Origin: Rhodobacterales bacterium LSUCC0387
GTDB lineage: Bacteria; Pseudomonadota; Alphaproteobacteria; Rhodobacterales; Rhodobacteraceae
Assembly: GCA_015689775.1 (NCBI GenBank)
Contig: WVSR01000001.1
Location: forward strand, 1,427,501-1,491,500
Length of the DNA: 64,000 nt
Direction: 5' to 3'
The position numbers and the translations under genes were made by a program. The notes beneath the pieces are model-generated. The model was not told where the DNA came from, made no database searches, and worked only from the letters and a program-made list of their open reading frames with translations. This document shows, piece after piece, positions 20,364 to 30,274 of this stretch; the stretch's first letter is position 1, and every line of letters starts with the position of its first letter.

Positions 20364-21689
20364 TTATTCTTCGTCCAAAGCCTCAACGGCTTTTTCAAGC
20401 TTGGCTTTGGTAGTTTCAACATCCTTCACTTCAGCCTGCTCAAAGATATAGTCAACGACCTTATCCTCGAACAATGGCGCGCGAATCTGCTGCTGCGCTT
20501 GTTGATTTTTCTGGATGAAGTCAAAGAAGGCGCGCTCCTGACCAGGGTATTGACGCGCTTGGTTCATGACCGCTTGAGTGAATTCCGCATCGGTCACCTG
20601 AACCTCGTTCTTCTGACCCAATTCCGCCAGAAGCAAGCCCAGTTTCACGCGACGATCAGCCAATTTCGTGTGTTCTTTGGTTGGCTTGATATCACCATGA
20701 TCATGGCCCTGATGCTCAGGGTTTTCTTCATGCCAGAGCTGATGCGCGATCTGCGCGGCTTCTGCCTCGACAAGGCTTGGGGGCAGATCAAACTTCACTT
20801 GTTTGTCCAACTGATCGAGCAAAGCGCGCTTTGTGATCTGGCGCGCGGCACCCGCATATTCGGCCTTCAAACGTTCGGACACTTGACCCTTCAGGGCCTC
20901 AAGGCTTTCTGCGCCGTATTTCTTGGCAAGCTCCTCATCAATCGCCGCAGGAACAGGCTTTTTGACCTCTTTGATCGTGCAATCAAAGATCGCCGCTTTC
21001 CCTGCCAAATGCTCAGCACCATACTCCTCAGGGAAGGAGACAGAAACCTGTTTTTCTTCGCCCGCTTTCACGCCGATCAACTGATCTTCGAACCCGGGAA
21101 TAAAGCTATTTGAGCCCAAAACCAGTGGGTAATCTTCGGCGCTGCCTCCTTCAAAGGCCTCACCATCGACCTTGCCTGCGAAATCAAAGACAACCTGATC
21201 ATCTTTGGCAGCTTTGCCTTTTTTGGTCGCAAAGTTTTGCGCTGTCTCAGCCAGCTTCGCCAGTGTCTTCTCAATCTCTTTGTCTGATGCAGGCACAATC
21301 ATGCGCTCAAGCTTCAGCTTCTTAAAATCAACATCTGGGATTTCTGGTAGACGCTCATAGGACATCGAGACGATGACATCATCGCCTTCTTTCCAATCCT
21401 CGTTCACCATCTTGACCTCAGGTTGCATCGCAGGGCGGTCGCCAGATTTTTCAAGGTGGTTTTGCATTGCGCCATCAACGGCCTCTTGCATCGCTTCGCC
21501 CATTACACGTGGGCCGAACTGCTTCTTCAAAAGCGCCATCGGCACTTTCCCTTTGCGAAAGCCTTTCATCTCAATCTCAGGCTGCGCTTCGGCCAGTTTC
21601 TCATTGACCTTGGCTTCTAGTTCCGCACCCGTGATGGTGATATCGTAGGCGCGCTTTAGGCCTTCGTTCAGGGTTTCCGTGACGTTCAT
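20364..21689 (-). CDS. tig: Trigger factor
   Basis: The protein has 441 aa. N-terminal ribosome-binding domain with the [17 protein letters not shown] signature, FKBP-type prolyl isomerase domain (about 150-245, [20 protein letters not shown]), and helical C-terminal arms. It is the first chaperone to meet nascent chains. Twelve upstream in-frame codons are excluded because [19 protein letters not shown] is the family start. It has its own terminator. Confidence 0.96.
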   Translation of the reverse strand: MNVTETLNEGLKRAYDITITGAELEAKVNEKLAEAQPEIEMKGFRKGKVPMALLKKQFGPRVMGEAMQEAVDGAMQNHLEKSGDRPAMQPEVKMVNEDWKEGDDVIVSMSYERLPEIPDVDFKKLKLERMIVPASDKEIEKTLAKLAETAQNFATKKGKAAKDDQVVFDFAGKVDGEAFEGGSAEDYPLVLGSNSFIPGFEDQLIGVKAGEEKQVSVSFPEEYGAEHLAGKAAIFDCTIKEVKKPVPAAIDEELAKKYGAESLEALKGQVSERLKAEYAGAARQITKRALLDQLDKQVKFDLPPSLVEAEAAQIAHQLWHEENPEHQGHDHGDIKPTKEHTKLADRRVKLGLLLAELGQKNEVQVTDAEFTQAVMNQARQYPGQERAFFDFIQKNQQAQQQIRAPLFEDKVVDYIFEQAEVKDVETTKAKLEKAVEALDEE

Positions 21690-21792
21690 CTGCTTTCCTC
21701 GCAATCGTAAACGGTGGTCACCCAAAGGCGACCTGCAAAAAGATAATTTGCGCCTTACTATTGACAGGCAGAGGGGCGTTCAACCCCGAAAT

Positions 21793-21816
21793 GGGGACCA
21801 AGTGGCGCTTGGCCCC
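21793..21816. repeat. Hairpin downstream of the SMP-30 gene
   Basis: GGGG, one bulged A, CCAAG, 5-nt loop, CTTGG, CCCC: a 9-bp interrupted stem with no T run. It lies 15 bp after the stop codon of the lactonase-like gene. It may stabilise that message or act as a weak terminator. Confidence 0.4.
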
Positions 21817-21830
21817 TGCATTCACATAAT

Positions 21831-22688
21831 TTAGGGCAAAATAACCCGTGGTTCAGCCATGCCTTTAATCTCAAGACGCGCGTGATAGAGCAATCCTTGC
21901 TGCGCATCTGGTGTCGTCATCCCCTCCTTTGCAGAGGTGATGTAAAGGTCTTGTAGATCGGGCCCACCAAACGCGGGGCAACTAGAATGCCGCCCGTCAA
22001 GCGTTACCACGCGCTCCAGCCTGCCATCTGGTGCATATCGCGCTACACGGCCCCTACCCCATTGCGCATTCCAAAGATAGCCTTCGGCATCCACCACAGA
22101 CCCGTCAGGGTTCAAATCCTCTCCCCGCAGGTCGAGGAAAACCGAAATCGGACCATCGGGCCATCCATCGGCATTTAGGCCGACCTGCATGATCTGCTGA
22201 TCTGGAGTCGAGCAGAAATAGGCGATCTTTCCATCGGGCGAAAAGCAAATGGAATTGGGTATGGTCACGGCGGCAAATAATCTGCGCAACTCGCCATTAT
22301 AATAGCGATAAATTGCGCCTTTCTCCTCTTCAAACTTCTTTCCCATCGTGCCGATCCAGAACCCACCCTGATGATCCGCGCGACCATCATTTGAGCGTGT
22401 CATGGGGTCGTTTGCCTCAAGATCACATAGCGGCGTAGACGCACCTGTGTCCAAATCGAACACAAATAGCGCGCGTTCAGAGGCAATGACGATACGGTTC
22501 TCATCCACCCATCCCGCCGCCGAAACCAAATCTGGGAACTCCCATTCGCTAACAGCACCATCCTTGAGCACAAAAAGGGTTTTGTTCATGATATCGAACC
22601 ACAACAATTCCCCACGCAAAGGGTGCCATAAAGGCCCCTCACCTAGGAAATTTTGCCGTGTCGTAATCGCGCTTGCCTGCACACCCAT
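21831..22688 (-). CDS. SMP-30/gluconolactonase family protein
   Basis: The protein has 285 aa and a six-bladed propeller of the SGL family. GEGPLWHP carries the metal-binding glutamate, RSNDGRADHQGGFWIGTMG the substrate/metal region, and PNSICFSPDGKIAYFCST the Asn. Members hydrolyse sugar lactones such as arabino- or galactonolactone. TTG at 22694 is also in frame, but ATG at 22688 has GAGG at 7 nt. The dehydrogenase gene ends 10 bp upstream, so the two should act in one sugar-acid pathway. Confidence 0.88.
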   Translation of the reverse strand: MGVQASAITTRQNFLGEGPLWHPLRGELLWFDIMNKTLFVLKDGAVSEWEFPDLVSAAGWVDENRIVIASERALFVFDLDTGASTPLCDLEANDPMTRSNDGRADHQGGFWIGTMGKKFEEEKGAIYRYYNGELRRLFAAVTIPNSICFSPDGKIAYFCSTPDQQIMQVGLNADGWPDGPISVFLDLRGEDLNPDGSVVDAEGYLWNAQWGRGRVARYAPDGRLERVVTLDGRHSSCPAFGGPDLQDLYITSAKEGMTTPDAQQGLLYHARLEIKGMAEPRVILP

Positions 22689-22697
22689 GATCAAACC

Positions 22698-24227
22698 TCA
22701 CTTGACCAATTCAATGGGCAATAGACCCTCAGGCATGTTCTGATAGCACACAGGCCGCAAAAAGCGGCGGATGGCCAAAGAGCCGACTGATGTAGCCCCA
22801 AAATTTGTAGACGCAGGATAAGGCCCACCATGCACCATGGTATCGCAGACCTCGACCCCGGTGGGGAAGCCATTAGCTAAAACGCGGCCTGCTTTGCGCT
22901 CAAGGATAGGTAAAAATGCGCGTGCCTCTGCAAGATCGCCGTTATCCACATGCAACGTGCAGGTCAACTGCCCCTCAAGGCTGAGGGCAATTTGGCGCAT
23001 CTCGGCAAGATTACGGACGCGCACAACCATCCCCATTGGGCCAAACACTTCGTGACCAAGCGCATCATTGGCCAACCAATCTGCACCGCTCACCTCGTAC
23101 AGGTAGGGGGCTGCATCGCGGTTGCCGCACATGGTTCCCAAAACCTCACGCACCGCGTTTTGTTCGCCGATGGTCTTGACCCCTTTGCGATAAGCCTCGG
23201 CAATGCCTATCGTTAGCATCACCTGCGGCGTGATTGCAGTAAGGGCCTCGCTTGCGGCGGCGACAAATGCATCAGCCTCGGCCCCATCAATCACTACGGC
23301 GATACCTGGATTGGTGCAAAACTGTCCTACGCCCATGGTCAGCGAGCCCGCCCAAGCCGTGCCAATCGCCGCGCCACGCGCTGTCATCGCGGCAGGCATC
23401 AAAAACATCGGGTTTACGCTGCCCAATTCGCCAAAAAATGGAATTGGCGTTGGGCGCGCTGAGCACAGATCAAACAAGGCACGCCCGCCTTTGAGCGAAC
23501 CCGTAAAGCCAACAGCACTGATCAATGGATGTTGTACAAGCGCGCCTCCCACCTCATAGGCCCCGCCATGGATCATGTTGAACACGCCCTCAGGCATCTC
23601 GCAGGCGCGGATCGCGGCCAAGATAGCCTCAGCGATGATTTCAGCCGTTCCTGGATGCGCCTCATGCGCCTTGACCACCACGGGGCAGCCTGCCGCCAAG
23701 GCGCTGGCCGTATCGCCCCCCGCCGTTGAAAAGGCGAGTGGGAAATTCGAGGCGCCAAACACGGCCACGGGGCCAACAGGCCGCTGCATCATGCGCAAAT
23801 CAGGGCGCGGCAAGGGCGCGCGATCAGGCAGGGCTGCATCATGGCGTAAATCAAGATAGTCGTCTTTCAGGATATGCGCCGCAAACATCCGCAACTGGCC
23901 CGTGGTGCGACCGCGCTCCCCCTCAAGGCGCGCGGCAGGCAGGCCGGTTTCGCGCGTCCCAATATCGGTGATCATCTCGCCGCGCGATTCAATCTCATCC
24001 GCGATTTTGTTGAGAAAGGCAGCGCGCGCAGCGCGGGATGTGGCGCTATAATCCCAAAATGCAGTTTCAGCGGCCTGAACGGCCTTATCCACCAAAGCGG
24101 TGCTGCCCTTTGAAACCGCGTGACCCTGACCATCCACAGGGGCCGAGGTAAACTGCCCCTCCCCTGCATGCCAGTGGCCTGCAATCAAATGCTGCCCATG
24201 CGGGTGAAATTTTCGCTCAGATCCCAT
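22698..24227 (-). CDS. Aldehyde dehydrogenase, 2,5-dioxovalerate (ketoglutarate semialdehyde) type
   Basis: The protein has 509 aa. Catalytic cysteine in VGQFCTNPGIAV, catalytic glutamate in FFGELGSVNPMFLMPAAM, cofactor motif GFTGSLKGGRALFDL. FGASNFPLAFSTAGGDTASA is typical of the NADP-dependent ketoglutarate-semialdehyde group, which ends oxidative pentose, galacturonate/glucarate and hydroxyproline routes. ATG at 24245 is possible, but 24227 has GGGAG at 7 nt. With the lactonase downstream it forms a two-gene unit; no dehydratase, transporter or regulator gene is present nearby, so the sugar cannot be named. Confidence 0.85.
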   Translation of the reverse strand: MGSERKFHPHGQHLIAGHWHAGEGQFTSAPVDGQGHAVSKGSTALVDKAVQAAETAFWDYSATSRAARAAFLNKIADEIESRGEMITDIGTRETGLPAARLEGERGRTTGQLRMFAAHILKDDYLDLRHDAALPDRAPLPRPDLRMMQRPVGPVAVFGASNFPLAFSTAGGDTASALAAGCPVVVKAHEAHPGTAEIIAEAILAAIRACEMPEGVFNMIHGGAYEVGGALVQHPLISAVGFTGSLKGGRALFDLCSARPTPIPFFGELGSVNPMFLMPAAMTARGAAIGTAWAGSLTMGVGQFCTNPGIAVVIDGAEADAFVAAASEALTAITPQVMLTIGIAEAYRKGVKTIGEQNAVREVLGTMCGNRDAAPYLYEVSGADWLANDALGHEVFGPMGMVVRVRNLAEMRQIALSLEGQLTCTLHVDNGDLAEARAFLPILERKAGRVLANGFPTGVEVCDTMVHGGPYPASTNFGATSVGSLAIRRFLRPVCYQNMPEGLLPIELVK

Positions 24228-24245
24228 AATGCGCTCCCTTATCAT

Positions 24246-24627
24246 TGGTTGTTGGCGCTATCGTTAAAGACCTGTAAGCCATGCTGCAAGGGAGGGGCGT
24301 CAGGGTTTGCGGGAATTTGTCGCGCAAGCCTGACTTGAAATCAGATCAATCAACGCCAAAACTAGCCTCGTGACGGCGTCAATTTTAGTCATTCGTGCCA
24401 ATAATGACTGACAAGGGAGTAAGTGATTTGACGCATAAAATCGGACTGGCCCCTCCTGTAACTTTTCAGTGCCTCTCAAGAAAGTTGGCCACGTACAGAT
24501 CAATGTCAAGTTGCACACCAAACACCACCATACCGCCGCGCTCAGGACGCCGTTCTAATAATTTGACAGAGCCTAAATCTTAGTGCCTCATGCGATAAAC
24601 TATTGATAATGAAGCCAGGAACACGCG
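24246..24627. other. Gene-free stretch before the FG-GAP gene
   Basis: The base composition is AT-richer than on the left side. A 7-bp inverted repeat, AGTCATT (24387-24393) with AATGACT (24403-24409), has a 9-nt spacer and could be an operator. TTGACA occurs near 24557 but has no good -10 at 16-18 bp. A 73-codon open frame on the minus strand (24300-24521) has no recognisable product. Confidence 0.45.
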
Positions 24628-26322
24628 ATGCTCAACAAAAAGTTCCATCGGTTTGCTTTAGCTGTCATTTTTTGCTCAATGGCTTCTGCATCGCATACAC
24701 AAGATTTATCCGAAGAGTTTAGAGGCGATCGCGAGCTAACACAGAATGTGCAATCGCAATTAAACAACCTCGGTTTTGACGCCGGTGTAGCTGATGGATT
24801 GTGGGGTCGCCGCACTGAAGGCGCGATTGACGCTCTATTTAATCAGTATGCAAATCCTGGCGAACAAAACTCTGTCCAAACATTGCTTGCGCTAATGCAG
24901 GAGGTTGAGGAAAGTTGGTTTGGTGACCCATTCTATGATCAAACTCAGCTTATCACTCCACCCAATACCTTAAACACGCGCAAAATATTTACGAGCGATA
25001 TACGTGGCTCCAATCACGATTGCCCTGAATGCACAGGCATCGTGTCAATGGTACTGGGGGCCGGCGATTTTGATAATGACAACATCGATGAAGTGATAGT
25101 GGGTCAACATATTGTTGACCTTGCGAACAACGGTTTAGCCGTCGAGCAGAACTCCCGGCTCTTGATTTTGGACCTGTCTGATCAGCCGGGCGTAGTTACC
25201 GAGCTTGAGTTCGCGAATGGCCCTCATAACCTAGCCGGGGTACACGAAAGGGAAGCCGTCATAGCAGACTTCAATGGTGACGGAATAGACGACTTTTTTA
25301 TCGCCGATCATGGTTTGGATCGAAATCCGTTTCCTGGCGCTCAAAACATGCTCGTACTATCCAGCCCTATCGGCCCAATCGATGTAACCGCGACGAATAT
25401 CCCTCAAATAGATGACATGTCTCACGGGGCTGATGGGGGCGATATTGATAATGACGGAGACATAGATATCGTCGTCTCCACGCATAGGTCTTCAAATCAG
25501 TACGAACCCTATGTGCTTCTGAATAATGGGCAGGGCGTTTTTGAAAAACGCGAACTCGCCGATTATATCACTAACCCAAACCTCATACATCTCTACCGAA
25601 ACAGAGCATATAACCAGTACTCAAGCTTCCGGTTGATTGATCTAAACAATGACGATGCCCCTGAGTTACTTTTGCTTCGCTGCGACCAACAACAAAACAA
25701 TGCGAACACTGTCAGTCACATCCTATGGAACAAAGGCAACGGAACTTTCGACGGCGGCACTCCAACCGATTTGCCCACAAATAGATGGGATTACTACACC
25801 TTCACGAATGATGCTGATGGCATTGATTTAGATGGCAACGGCCTGGTAGACCTTATACTCACACAATCCACTCGCGATGGAATGTGGCAAGGCCATTTCT
25901 TGCAAATCTTAATGCAAACAGACCCCGGTGTGTTTGTCGATCAAACTGCATCACGCATGTGGAACCAAGGATACAGAACGCCTCAGAACAACATTGCATT
26001 CGCAGATGAAACGGAGGTTATGGACTTAGATGGCGATGGAGATTTCGATTTAGTAACCCGCTCGCTAAGTCCGGCAATGCGGTCGCAGAATCTTGATGAT
26101 GCGATTGCCCAAATAGCTATCAACGTAGGAAATGGCGTTTTTCGTCCACTCGACCCTCGATGGGTTTCGGGCGGCAGAGACTACAACTTCCGTGGGCCTA
26201 TAGCGGGGAATTTTGGACCACTAGGCGAACCGGCAGTGATCAGCCACGATCTTCACGGCAGATACAATCAGCAGCCACATCAAACATGGGGCGCCAATTT
26301 CTATCTTCATACCCTTCGATAA
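24628..26322 (+). CDS. Exported FG-GAP/VCBS repeat protein with peptidoglycan-binding domain
   Basis: The protein has 564 aa. A signal peptide (residues 1-24) is followed by a PG_binding_1-like domain at about 38-92 (VQSQLNNLGFDAGVADGLWG, with RRTEGAIDAL). Six calcium-type FG-GAP/VCBS motifs follow near residues 147, 214, 272, 338, 401 and 466: DFDNDNIDEV, DFNGDGIDDF, DIDNDGDIDI, DLNNDDAPEL, DLDGNGLVDL and DLDGDGDFDL. This predicts a beta-propeller held to the cell wall in the periplasm or at the surface. No enzyme motif was seen. Third codon positions are visibly AT-richer than in the neighbours, suggesting recent acquisition. AGGA lies 7 nt before ATG. Confidence 0.82.
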   Translation: MLNKKFHRFALAVIFCSMASASHTQDLSEEFRGDRELTQNVQSQLNNLGFDAGVADGLWGRRTEGAIDALFNQYANPGEQNSVQTLLALMQEVEESWFGDPFYDQTQLITPPNTLNTRKIFTSDIRGSNHDCPECTGIVSMVLGAGDFDNDNIDEVIVGQHIVDLANNGLAVEQNSRLLILDLSDQPGVVTELEFANGPHNLAGVHEREAVIADFNGDGIDDFFIADHGLDRNPFPGAQNMLVLSSPIGPIDVTATNIPQIDDMSHGADGGDIDNDGDIDIVVSTHRSSNQYEPYVLLNNGQGVFEKRELADYITNPNLIHLYRNRAYNQYSSFRLIDLNNDDAPELLLLRCDQQQNNANTVSHILWNKGNGTFDGGTPTDLPTNRWDYYTFTNDADGIDLDGNGLVDLILTQSTRDGMWQGHFLQILMQTDPGVFVDQTASRMWNQGYRTPQNNIAFADETEVMDLDGDGDFDLVTRSLSPAMRSQNLDDAIAQIAINVGNGVFRPLDPRWVSGGRDYNFRGPIAGNFGPLGEPAVISHDLHGRYNQQPHQTWGANFYLHTLR

Positions 26323-26478
26323 ATCAGATGTAATTCTTCTAACGGAGAGTGTTTGTTATCCAAACCTCGAGAGCCACGCGCGCGTGGGACGCGCAACAAA
26401 AAAGGTGGATAAAAGGGTGGATGCCTTGGCCCTTAAAGCAGCCAAAATAACGATATAAATATATTTTTTACCATGATT

Positions 26479-26563
26479 TGGTGCGGGTGGAGGGACTTGA
26501 ACCCCCACGCCTTGCGGCGCCAGAACCTAAATCTGGTGCGTCTACCAATTTCGCCACACCCGC
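26479..26563 (-). tRNA. tRNA-Leu (UAG)
   Basis: The 85-nt gene includes an encoded CCA. Acceptor GCGGGTG pairs with CACCCGC and the discriminator is A. Anticodon stem CCAGA/TCTGG encloses loop TTTAGGT, anticodon TAG (reads CUN). It has a long variable arm and T arm GGGGGTTCAAGTCCC, a class II leucine tRNA. Confidence 0.95.
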
Positions 26564-26732
26564 AACGGCGCTGTCCTTAGCAGAGGCTTTTGCGGAGTGC
26601 GAGGGGGAAAATTACCCTTTTTGCAATTTCTCAAAGGCCGCATCGCCCCGCACCAAAGGCTGCGCTACAATTTCGCCTTATTTCTGATGTTACCTCACCA
26701 CAGAGGCAAAAGCGGGCAAAGACCCGCGTCAA

Positions 26733-27254
26733 ATGCGAGCAAAACAAATGACAATTCCCGTTAGCCCTGCTCTGCTTATGGGGTTGCGCGATTTGGTGCA
26801 AAGCCCAATTGACACAAAGCCCGCGCTAGAGACGCAGCTCATCATGGCAGGTTTGCCCATTCTCACCCTTGAGGGGGCCTTGCCCGCAGAACATCTCTAT
26901 GTGGGGGATCGTGTCATCACCAGTATTGGCGCCCTGCCCCTTCAGACACTAATGCCTGTGCATATCGCGCAACCCCTGCGCGTGGTGCATCTTGGGGCCT
27001 ATGCGCTTGGCTCTGACCAGACGCAGCCTTGTGATCTCTTTCCCAGTCAATGGATAAAAACGCGCCAAGGTGACATGGCATTTGCGCGGGATTTAATCGG
27101 GTAGCGGGGCGTCAGGTATCGCAATCTGTCACAGGCGCGCTTGTTGGCTTTACATTTTACGGATGATGTCCAGATTTTTGTTTTTGGGGTTGATCGTACA
27201 GGCGGCCCATTGGGTCAATCAGGCCACAGCCTAAAGTCAAAGTTTTCAAACTGA
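26733..27254 (+). pseudogene. Hint-domain protein interrupted by an in-frame TAG
   Basis: The first 123 codons contain PILTLEGALPAEHLYVGDRV, the start of the Hint_2 (hedgehog/intein-like) fold of Rhodobacterales proteins. Codon 124 (27102-27104) is TAG, but the same frame stays open for 49 more codons to TGA at 27252-27254 and reads LSQARLLALHFTDDVQIFVF, which resembles the C-terminal strand pair of the same family. This points to a nonsense mutation in a formerly 170-aa gene, or readthrough. ATG at 26748 is an alternative start; neither has a strong ribosome-binding site. Function of the family is unknown. Confidence 0.6.
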
Positions 27255-27258
27255 TTAA

Positions 27259-27738
<480 letters not shown>

Positions 27739-27758
27739 GGCATTAGGCCGAAATATCC

Positions 27759-27775
27759 AGGGTCGCTTTGACCCT
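27759..27775 (+). other. Small hairpin between glnB and glnA
   Basis: AGGGTC, 5-nt loop, GACCCT: a 6-bp stem without a T run, 20 bp after the glnB stop codon. It may mark an RNA-processing or stability point that lets glnA accumulate over glnB. Confidence 0.35.
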
Positions 27776-27815
27776 ATCTCACTCCCCATAGACCATAATG
27801 TAAGGGAAGGTCACG

Positions 27816-29222
27816 ATGAGCAAAGACAACGTTCTTAAACTGATAAAAGACGAAGACATCGCATACGTCGACATTCGTTTCACAGACCCGCGCGGTAAGA
27901 TGCAGCACGTTACCGTAATGTCTGATCTGGTTGATGAAGATTTCCTCGATGAAGGCTTCATGTTTGACGGCTCCTCGATTTCTGGTTGGAAAGGCATCGA
28001 AGCCTCCGACATGAAGTTGATGGTAGACACAGACAGCGCCTATATTGATCCATTCTACGCAGAGAAAACCCTGTGCGTGCATTGTAACGTGGTCGAGCCT
28101 GACACAGGCGAGCCTTACGAGCGTGACCCACGCGGCACCGCCGTGAAGGCAGAGGCCTATCTGAAATCCACAGGTATTGGCGATGTGGCCTATTTCGGCC
28201 CAGAGGCCGAATTCTTCATCTTTGATGACGTGCGTTACTCGGTCGCCCCAAACAAAGTGGGCTACGAAATCGACGCAGTCGCAGCCGCATGGAACACCGA
28301 TGCTGAGTTCGAGATGGGCAATATGGGCCATCGCGCGGGCCACAAGGGCGGCTACTTCCCTGTGAACCCAATTGACGAAGCTCAAGACCTGCGTTCTGAA
28401 ATGCTGTCGACCATGAAATCCATTGGGATGAAAGTGGACAAGCATCACCACGAAGTGGCGACCTGTCAGCATGAATTGGGCCTGATTTTCGGGACATTGA
28501 CCGAACAGGGCGACAACATCCTGAAATATAAATACATCATCCAGAACGTGGCCCATGCCTATGGCAAAACAGCCACCTTCATGCCCAAGCCTATGGCAGG
28601 CGATAACGGCACCGGGATGCATGTGAACATGTCGATCTGGAAAGATGGCAAGCCCGTGTTCGCAGGCGACAAATACGCGGATCTGTCAGATGAGGCGCTT
28701 TACTTCATCGGTGGCATCCTCAAGCACGCCAAAGCGTTGAACGCGTTCACCAACCCATCGACCAACAGCTATAAGCGTCTGATCCCCGGCTTCGAAGCCC
28801 CCGTTCTGCGCGCTTATTCTGCACGGAACCGTTCGGGCTGCGTGCGTATTCCATGGACAGAAAGCCCCAAAGCCAAGCGCGTTGAGGCCCGCTTCCCTGA
28901 TCCATCCGCGAACCCCTACTTGGCCTTCGCGGCCTTGTTGATGGCGGGTCTGGACGGCATTCAGAACAAAATCCACCCAGGTGAGCCTTCTGACAAAGAT
29001 CTGTATGATCTGCCCCCAGAAGAATTGGCCGAAATCCCAACTGTTTGCGCATCCTTGCGCGAGGCTTTGGAAGAGCTGGAAAAAGATCACGACTTCCTGC
29101 TCAAAGGCGATGTGTTCACGAAGGATCAAATCGATGCCTATGCCGCGCTTAAGTGGCAGGAGGTTTATGCCTTTGAACACACCCCACACCCTGTGGAATA
29201 CAAGATGTATTTCTCCTGCTAA
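27816..29222 (+). CDS. glnA: Glutamine synthetase type I
   Basis: The protein has 468 aa, the usual length of a dodecameric GSI-beta enzyme. [17 protein letters not shown]-binding [16 protein letters not shown], and adenylylation site Tyr397 in [11 protein letters not shown], so it should be controlled by GlnE. It makes glutamine from glutamate and ammonia. AAGGGAAGGTCACG precedes ATG. It is the second gene of glnBA and is closed by a strong terminator. Confidence 0.97.
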   Translation: MSKDNVLKLIKDEDIAYVDIRFTDPRGKMQHVTVMSDLVDEDFLDEGFMFDGSSISGWKGIEASDMKLMVDTDSAYIDPFYAEKTLCVHCNVVEPDTGEPYERDPRGTAVKAEAYLKSTGIGDVAYFGPEAEFFIFDDVRYSVAPNKVGYEIDAVAAAWNTDAEFEMGNMGHRAGHKGGYFPVNPIDEAQDLRSEMLSTMKSIGMKVDKHHHEVATCQHELGLIFGTLTEQGDNILKYKYIIQNVAHAYGKTATFMPKPMAGDNGTGMHVNMSIWKDGKPVFAGDKYADLSDEALYFIGGILKHAKALNAFTNPSTNSYKRLIPGFEAPVLRAYSARNRSGCVRIPWTESPKAKRVEARFPDPSANPYLAFAALLMAGLDGIQNKIHPGEPSDKDLYDLPPEELAEIPTVCASLREALEELEKDHDFLLKGDVFTKDQIDAYAALKWQEVYAFEHTPHPVEYKMYFSC

Positions 29223-29238
29223 GCAGCAGAAATCGAAT

Positions 29239-29272
29239 AAAAAAGGCGCAAGCATTGCTTGCGCCTTTTTTA
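29239..29272. terminator. Bidirectional terminator after glnA
   Basis: AAAAGGCGCAAGC pairs with GCTTGCGCCTTTT around a 3-nt loop, with A and T runs on the two sides. It separates convergent glnA and the small basic protein gene of the scp cluster. Confidence 0.93.
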
Positions 29273-29273
29273 T

Positions 29274-29456
29274 TCAGAACCGCATGAACCGCCGCATAAG
29301 ACCAGTAGTCTGGCGCAGACGGCGCTCAGTCGCGCGGGCCTGTGCAGGATCACCGCGCGCGCCCCGCCGCGCGACATGGTCGGTTGCATTATTCGCCCCA
29401 CGCGAAACCATCCGCCTTATCACCATACGGATCAGTGCCGAAATAAGGTTGCTCAT
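29274..29456 (-). CDS. Small arginine-rich protein downstream of scpB
   Basis: The protein has 60 aa: MSNLISALIRMVIRRMVSRG, then ANNATDHVARRGARGDPAQA and a basic tail LRQTTGLMRRFMRF. The frame is open 26 codons further upstream, but this ATG has GAGGGTGAG directly before it. A short basic protein with an amphipathic N-terminus at this position after scpB is, as I recall, common in Rhodobacterales; it has no known function. It would be the last gene of the nagZ-scpA-scpB run. Confidence 0.6.
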   Translation of the reverse strand: MSNLISALIRMVIRRMVSRGANNATDHVARRGARGDPAQARATERRLRQTTGLMRRFMRF

Positions 29457-29536
29457 CTCACCCTCAATCGCAGCCCCTAAAACAAGACCCGCAGAAAGCG
29501 GGCCATGTGAGATGATACCAGGATATTGGGGCAAAA

Positions 29537-30274
29537 TTAGGGCGCGTCATCCTCGAACAAGGCGCCATCCTCATCTGTGTCATCCATATCGAAGGGAAGA
29601 CCGCCCTCCTCCTCCTCTGGGGCTTCTGCGCCCTCCTCAGACAGGTTCAAGCCGCGCGGGCGATTGTCGAGTAGCCCTGCATCGCGCAATTCCTTCACGC
29701 CCGGCAAATCGCGGGCAGATTCCAAACCGAAATGATCCAAAAACGCAGGCGTTACCACGAATGTGACGGGCCGGCCCGGCGTCATCTTGCGGCGACCAAA
29801 TTTGATCCATTCCATTTCAATCAATTGATCAATCGTGCCCCGATTGACAGAAACGCCGCGGATTTCTTCAATCTCGGCGCGTGTCACAGGTTGATGATAG
29901 GCCACGATTGCCAAGGTTTCGATTGCCGCGCGCGACAGTTTCCGTGTCTCGACCGTTTCTCGGCTCATCAGAAAGCCCAGATCAGCACTGGTGCGCATCG
30001 CCCATGCATCACCCACTTTGACCACATTCACACCGCGCCCCTCATAGCGGCGGCGCAGCAATTGCAAGGCTTCAGCAGGATCACAACCATGCGGAAGGCG
30101 TGCTTCCATCTCGCGGATTGAGACAGGCTCGGCACTGGCAAAAAGCAAGGCCTCAATCATGCGTTCCTGTTCCGCCAAAGGGGGCGCTTGAAACAGGCTC
30201 TTCTCAGGTGTGTTTGAGGGTGCTTGAGCAGGTGTTTCGGGGGAAGTTTCAGGTGTATCCGCCACGCCGCTCAT
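29537..30274 (-). CDS. scpB: Segregation and condensation protein B
   Basis: The protein has 245 aa. The core EQERMIEALLFASAEPVSIR and LSRAAIETLAIVAYHQPVTR, then AEIEEIRGVSVNRGTIDQLI are ScpB winged-helix signatures. The N-terminal 30 residues and the acidic C-terminus are low complexity. It is the kite subunit of the SMC-ScpAB condensin. It overlaps scpA by 4 bp (ATGA). Confidence 0.93.
   Translation of the reverse strand: MSGVADTPETSPETPAQAPSNTPEKSLFQAPPLAEQERMIEALLFASAEPVSIREMEARLPHGCDPAEALQLLRRRYEGRGVNVVKVGDAWAMRTSADLGFLMSRETVETRKLSRAAIETLAIVAYHQPVTRAEIEEIRGVSVNRGTIDQLIEMEWIKFGRRKMTPGRPVTFVVTPAFLDHFGLESARDLPGVKELRDAGLLDNRPRGLNLSEEGAEAPEEEEGGLPFDMDDTDEDGALFEDDAP

Noticed and set aside
24300-24521. 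73-codon minus-strand frame upstream of the dehydrogenase
   Set aside because: No ribosome-binding site or recognisable product; it lies in an AT-rich gap and could be chance.
26478-26687. 69-codon plus-strand frame across tRNA-Leu
   Set aside because: It starts in the antisense of the tRNA gene and reads VEGLEPPRLA, a common tRNA-derived artefact.
27774-28622. 282-codon minus-strand frame over glnA
   Set aside because: It is antisense to the fully conserved GlnA and has no family features.
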